Positions 59,014 through 64,000 of a stretch of DNA of 64,000 nt are shown here, piece by piece. The stretch is from Liolophura sinensis (Eukaryota; Mollusca; Polyplacophora; Chitonida; Chitonidae). The notes beneath the pieces were generated by a model. The model had not been told where the DNA came from, searched no databases, and saw only the letters and a program-made list of their open reading frames with translations. The first letter of the stretch is position 1, and every line of letters starts with the position of its first letter. The DNA is taken from NCBI RefSeq assembly GCF_032854445.1, contig NC_088302.1, forward strand, positions 1,796,001 through 1,860,000. The letters are read 5' to 3'. A program made the position numbers and the translations under genes.

Positions 59014-59221
59014 TGTAACACAGACGAGACGAGACAAATTATTTAGATGGCACAGAACTTTTAATGGAAGATGGCGGACAACCAGTCTCATCCTCCCAAT
59101 CAACCAATCAGAACGATCGTTTTACTCAGAGTCAACGCACATGTTGTAAATTCCCCTCCTGTGTAACACCTAAGAGTTATGTCCCTTAGAACAACATTGC
59201 TAATTACCTACGATCGCTACA
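59014..59221 (-). repeat. 5-prime LTR of the gypsy element, 208 bp
   Basis: Same sequence as the left LTR. Inside it (58973-59013) lies the leader that also occurs at 51988-52024. Confidence 0.95.
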
Positions 59222-59259
59222 ATTATTTGTTAGGGTTGGGTGACGACTTGCACCAGGTG

Positions 59260-59345
59260 AGTGCGTCTTCGTTTGGTGTACGGTAGAGAGTGGTTCGAAC
59301 TCTCGAGCACAAGGCTCTATAAACATTCCACTACTGAGCTATGCA
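59260..59345 (-). mobile_element. tRNA-like SINE head or tRNA pseudogene
   Basis: On the minus strand GCATAGCTCAGTAGTGGAAT has a good box A, and GAGAGTTCGAACCAC has a box B (GTTCGAACC) about 40 bases later. The acceptor ends do not pair, so it is not a functional tRNA gene. A downstream SINE body was not recognised. Confidence 0.6.
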
Positions 59346-60204
59346 GGGAGAAGACACAACCTTTTCCTTTTAGACGACTTTAAACGTTTGCTGTAACTTT
59401 ATCGACCGCGCGTATTCGCGACAGTCATACATATATATATATATGAAGAGTTCATACGCAAAAACCGATAAACGCCATTCTGGGTAAATTTAACGTTAGC
59501 ATGCCTCTACACAGTTCGAACCGTCCCCTTCTTGTCTGTGAAGTCAGTTTTCCTGCAAAAGCCGATTAAGCCCTTCTGTCGAGCAGCAAAATGTAACGAT
59601 TGTTTTCAAACAGCGATAAGCGCCACGATCTATTTTTAACAACTCCCGATATATCCGTTCAGCCACTCAGCGGGTTGAATTGAGGTCACGTTTGTTGCAG
59701 TTTTGTACAAAATGGCAGCGCACATGTTTGACCGACGTGTGACCGTTTGACAACACAAGTCGCTTCTAAAGTAACATAAACTGCGTGGATAACGGAAAAC
59801 TTCGATGATATCCTTGAGCAAGTCATTCAGTCCCCAAGAGGACGGAAGCAAAAGCGGCTGCCAGGGAAATCTGCTCGAGCGATAGCGAAAAGGGTTCGTC
59901 ATAGGGGAGTAGCACTGGGCAGCCGCCATCCATGAGGAGAACGTCCACGAGGAGAACGGACATCCATGAGCAGAACGGAACAAGTAACTTGTTCGTTTAC
60001 GAATAATTGGGCAAGGTACGAGACTATAGGCCTGTATATTTATATAGGCCTATAGCCAAGCAGATAAATTCTCAACACTTTAAACCCCTTATTATCCGAA
60101 AACACAGACATTACTGTAACCCTGAAGACCTTCTCTAATGTGTCATTGTTAATTAGTAACCTAATAGTCCTCCATCACTAACTTAAAGAAAAAATATTAA
60201 AGAT
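59346..60204. other. Unassigned sequence before the 53-bp array
   Basis: No supported gene. A 115-codon minus frame (59983-59636) and a basic 50-codon plus frame near 59788-59930 (contains RGRKQKRLPGKSARAIAKRV) overlap each other and match nothing I recognise. At 59930-59975 three short GAGGAGAACG-type phrases resemble the core of the array that follows. Confidence 0.5.
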
Positions 60205-63200
60205 CCACGAGGAGGACCTTGCCTAGTTCACCTCCCCATAGGTATAAAGTATAACATCCACGAGGAGGACGGTGGCTAATTTACCTTCCTACTGGCATAA
60301 GATACAACATCGACAAGAAGGACAGTGGCTAATTTACCTTCCTCCAGGTAAAAGGTACAACATCCACGAGGAGGACGGTGGCTAATGTACCCTCATATAG
60401 GTATAAAGTACAACATCCACGAGGAGGACGGTGGGTAATTTACCTTCCTATAGCCGTAAAGTACAACATCCACGAGGAGGACGGTTGTTAGTTTACCTTC
60501 CTATAGGTATCAGGTAGAACCTCCACGAGGAGGACGGTGGCTACTTTACCTTACTGCAGGTATCAGGTACAACATCCACGAGGAGGACGGTGGCTAATTT
60601 AACTTCATATAGGTATAAGGTACAACATCCGTGAGGAGGACGGTGGCTAATTTACCCTCATATAGGTATAAAGTAGGCCTACAACATCCACGAGGAGGAC
60701 GGTGGCTAATTTACCTTCCTATAGCCATAAAGTACAACATCCACGAGGAGGACGGTGGCTAATTTACCTTCCTGCAGGTATAAGGTACAACATCCATGAG
60801 GAGGACGGTGACCAGTTTACCCTCCTGCAGGTATCAGGTACAACATCTACAAAGAACACGGAGGCTAATTTACCTTACTATAGGTATAAAGTACAACATC
60901 CATGAGGAGGACGGTGGCCAATTTACCTTCCTGCAGGTATTAGGTACAACATCCACAAAGAGGACGGTGGCTAATTTACCTTTCCTCAGGTGTAAAGTAC
61001 AACATCCACGAAGGGAACGTTGGCTAGTTTACATTTCTGGAGGTGTCAGGTATAACATCCACGAGGAGGATTGTGCCTATTTTACCTTCCTACTGGTATA
61101 AAGTACAACATCCATAAGGAGGACGGTGGCTAATTTACCTTAATACATGTATAAAATTCAACATCCACGAGGAGGACGGTGACTAGTTTACCTTTCTATA
61201 GGTATAAAGTTCAACATCCACGAGGAGGACGGTGACTAGTTTACCTTCCTACTGGTATAAAGTACAACATCCACGAGGAGGACGGTGGCTAATTTACCTT
61301 CATATAGGTATAAAGTACAACATCCATAAGGAGGACGGTGGCTAATTTACCTCCATGTAGGTATAAGGTACAACATCCACGAGGAGGACGGTGGCTAATT
61401 TACCTCCATGTAGGTATAAGGTACAACATCCACGAGGTGGACGGTGGCTAATTTACCTTCATATAGGTATAAAGTACAACATCCACGAGGAGGACGGTGG
61501 CTAATTTACCTTCCTTTAGCCATAAAGTACAACATCCACGAGGAGGACGGTGGCTAATTTACCTTCCTATAGCCATAAAGTACAACATCCACGAGGAGGA
61601 CGGTGGCTAATTTACCTTCATGTAGGTATAAAGTACAACATCCATGAGGAGGACGGTGGCCAATTTACCTTCCTGCAGGTCTTAAGTACAACATCCACAA
61701 AGAGGACGGTGGCTAATTTACCTTTCCTCAGGTGTAAAGTACAACATCCACGAAGGGAACGTTGGCTAGTTTACCTTTCTGGAGGTGTCAGGTATAACAT
61801 CCACGAGGAGGACTGTGCCTAATTTACCTTCCTACTGGTATAAAGTACAACATCCACGAGGAGGACGGTGGCTAATTTACCTCCATGTAGGTATAAGGTA
61901 CAACATCCAGGAGGAGGACGGGGGCTAACTTACCTCCATGTAGGCATGAGGTACAACATCCACGCGGAGGACGGTGGCTAATTTGCTTTCCCATAGGTAT
62001 AAGGTACAACATCCACGATGAGGACGGTGGCTAATTCACCTTCATATAGTTATAAAGTACAACATCCACGAGGAGGACGGTGGCTAATTTACCTTCATAT
62101 AGGTATAAAGTACAACATCCATAAGGAGGACGGTGGCTAATTTACCTCCATGTAGGTATAAGGTACAACATCCACGAGGAGGACGGTGACTAGTTTACCT
62201 TTCTATAGGTATAAAGTTCAACATCCACGAGGAGGACGGTGGCTGATTTACCTTCTTATAGGTATAAAGTACAACATCCACGAGGAGGACGGTGACTAGT
62301 TTACCTTTCTATAGGTATAAAGTTCAACATCCACGAGGAGGACGGTGGCTAATTTACCTTCCTACATGTATAAAATTCAACATCCACGAGGAGGACTGTG
62401 ACTAGTTTACCTTTCTATAGATATAAAGTTCAACATCCACGAGGAGGACGGTGACTAGTTTACCTTCCTACTGGTATAAAGTACAACATCCATGAGGAGG
62501 ACGGTGGCTAATTTACCTTCCTACATGTATAAAATTCAACATCCACGAGGAGGACGGTGACCAGTTTACCTTCCTATAGGTATAGAGTACAACATCCACG
62601 AGGAGGACGGTGACTAGTTTACCTTTCTATAGGTATAAACTTCAACATCCACGAGGAGGACGGTGACTAGTTTACCTTCCTACTGGTATAAAGTACAACA
62701 TCCACGAGGAGGACGGTGGCTAGTTTACCTTTCTGGAGGTGTCAGGTACAACATCCACGAGGAGGACGGTGCCTAATTTACCTTCCTACTGGTATAAAGT
62801 ACAACATCCATAAGGAGGACGGTGGCTAATTTACCTTCCTACACGTATAAAATTCAACATCCACGAGGAGGACGGTGACTAGTTTACCTTTCTATAGGTA
62901 TAAAGTTCAACATCCACGAGGAGGACGGTGACTAGTTTACCTTCCTACTGGTATAAAGTACAACATCCACGAGGAGGACGGTGGCTAATTTACCTTCATA
63001 TAGGTATAAAGTACAACATCCATAAGGAGGACGGTGGCTAATTTACCTCCATGTAGGTATAAGGTACAACATCCACGAGGAGGACGGTGGCTAACTTACC
63101 TCCATGTAAGCATGAGGTACAACATCCATGAGGAGGACGGTGACCAGTTTACCTTCCTATAGCTATAGAGTACAACATCCATGAGAAGGACGGTGGCTGA

Positions 63201-63235
63201 TTTACCTTCCTATAGGTATAAAGTTCAACCTTTAT
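60205..63235. repeat. 53-bp minisatellite, about 57 units
   Basis: The unit reads ACAACATCCACGAGGAGGAC, GGTGGCTAATTTACCTTCCT and ATAGGTATAAAGT. Variants in the last part (CTGCAGGTATCAGG, CATGTAGGTATAAGG, ACTGGTATAAAGT) mark unit subtypes. Blocks of several units are duplicated: the run with AGGGAACGTTGGCTAG and GGAGGTGTCAGGTATAAC is at about 61013-61060 and again at 61753-61800, 740 bases (14 units) apart. Open frames up to 101 codons are repeat artefacts. Confidence 0.97.
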
Positions 63236-64000
63236 AGGTATAAAGTTTTCCATCCTTCAGGTATGCAGTACAACATTGATGATTACCAAATTAACTTCTA
63301 ATAAAGATTTAACTGATTGATTGACACACACTTATGAGGACAATAGATAAGTTATATGTCGTTTTGGTACAGCTAAAATCTATATGCGGAGGACTGTTGC
63401 CTTGTTTATTTCTGAGAAATATATATAACATATAATGTATAAGTATGTATGTAAGGTGATGGATACCAGGGTTTGTTACATGTTTAGGAAACTTTTTTAA
63501 AACTAAGTATTAGCCCGATTTGAATGGAAGTCCTATAAGTTATACAATAGCTCTTCGCCAGCCTAATCACGCTTGTGTGGTAATTAACCATAGGTTGTTT
63601 ATTGTTACTTAGGAATGTTATATGTTTTATGTACATGATTATTATTATTGCTTTATTCTGTGTACAGTAAACTTCTGACGCTTAATGTTGTAATCCCTTT
63701 TGATCTCTGCCTGTGCATAGCTGTTCACAGCGCTCATGTTGTCAATTAACGTTCAATGGCCATTTAATTAGTGTATAAAAACTTGCAGAGATATAAAGCC
63801 TGGCGAATTGTTACGCTCAGTTCCTTGATAAGGACAAACAAGGTCTTTGCTGCTGTTGTATAGCCTTATTTATAACCCAAAAAATACACATATGTAGCTT
63901 GAGACCATAATTTGTAAAGTGCGAAAAACATTGAATATTTAAGAAAGCTTATTTTGCCAAAGATATCAAGTAAGTTTTTCAGAGTTTGCTTCTTAACACA
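63236..64000. other. Unassigned sequence to the right edge
   Basis: AT-rich, no open frame of note. A phrase near 63379-63395 (TATGCGGAGGACTGTTGCC) resembles a last decayed unit of the 53-bp array. No gene recognised. Confidence 0.5.

Larger units (their letters stand above)
52576..59221 (-). mobile_element. Nearly complete Ty3/gypsy LTR retrotransposon, 6646 bp
   Basis: Two 208-bp LTRs (52576-52783 and 59014-59221) that look identical base for base flank a minus-strand gag (58922-57777) and pol (57777-53278). A 12-base pure purine tract (AGAGGGGGAGAG on the minus strand, 52784-52795) touches the 3-prime LTR and confirms its edge. LTR ends are TGTAGCG and GTTACA. Pol has the standard order protease, RT, RNase H, integrase. 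No target-site duplication is visible (ATTAT on the right, TTACC on the left). A convincing primer-binding site was not found directly after the LTR. The identical LTRs say recent, while two stops in pol say this copy is not autonomous. Confidence 0.95.

Noticed and set aside
52576-59221. A tRNA primer-binding site for the 208-bp LTR element
   Set aside because: No TGG-starting match to a known primer lies next to the LTR. A TGGCGAGCTTGCCAGGA phrase lies about 35 bases inside, but I cannot assign it to a tRNA with confidence.
59636-59983. 115-codon minus frame and basic 50-codon plus frame as host exons
   Set aside because: They overlap on opposite strands, match no family I know, and lack clear splice signals.

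Overview
This is a repeat-dense stretch of a metazoan nuclear genome, most likely from a mollusc or another lophotrochozoan. That placement is an inference. It rests on intron-interrupted, AT-rich DNA, on two tRNA-derived SINE families with the tails I associate with molluscs (ends of the type GGCGTAAAACACCAATCAAA followed by AAAT repeats, and AAACCCCAAGCACTCACTC), on degenerate Ty3/gypsy, LINE and Gmr1-like retrotransposons, and on one clear host gene, an egghead/BRE-3 type beta-1,4-mannosyltransferase. Nothing is bacterial: there are no operons, ribosome-binding sites or CRISPR arrays.

Layout. 1-5140 is a satellite of about 64 units of 80 bp. 5500-10358 is a badly decayed minus-strand Ty3/gypsy element with canonical gag-PR-RT-RH-IN order. 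10360-12110 is a minus-strand LINE (endonuclease and RT pieces) split by a repeat array of about 70-bp units. 12960-13226 is an intact tRNA-SINE with a 13-14 bp target-site duplication. 13421-18420 is a plus-strand LTR element with the unusual order gag-PR-IN-RT-RH. 18421-27960 is mostly non-coding, with SINE pieces and short tandem arrays. 27964-30672 is a 65-bp minisatellite with higher-order structure. 31231-33270 is the terminal exon of the mannosyltransferase gene, the only host gene I can support. 33424-40410 is a nest: 80-bp satellite, then an L1/Tx1-like LINE inside it, then a second and much younger copy of the gag-PR-IN-RT-RH element inside the LINE (755-bp LTRs at both ends, 4-bp TSD). 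40411-51160 holds 43-bp, microsatellite, 27-bp and G-rich arrays, SINE tails and a duplicated 183-bp block. 52576-59221 is a nearly complete minus-strand Ty3/gypsy element with 208-bp LTRs that look identical, separate gag and pol frames joined by a TGATG stop-start, a MYND zinc finger at the start of pol, and two in-frame stops in pol. 60205-63235 is a 53-bp array of about 57 units.

The window works mainly as a record of repeat turnover. At least nine tandem arrays with different unit lengths (16, 21, 27, 43, 53, 61, 65, about 70 and 80 bp) sit within 64 kb, and one satellite family occurs at three places. Most long open frames fall inside these arrays and are by-products of stop-poor units, not genes. 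The most unusual items are the integrase-before-RT elements with a tRNA-Pro type primer site, and the MYND-finger pol with stop-start coupling.
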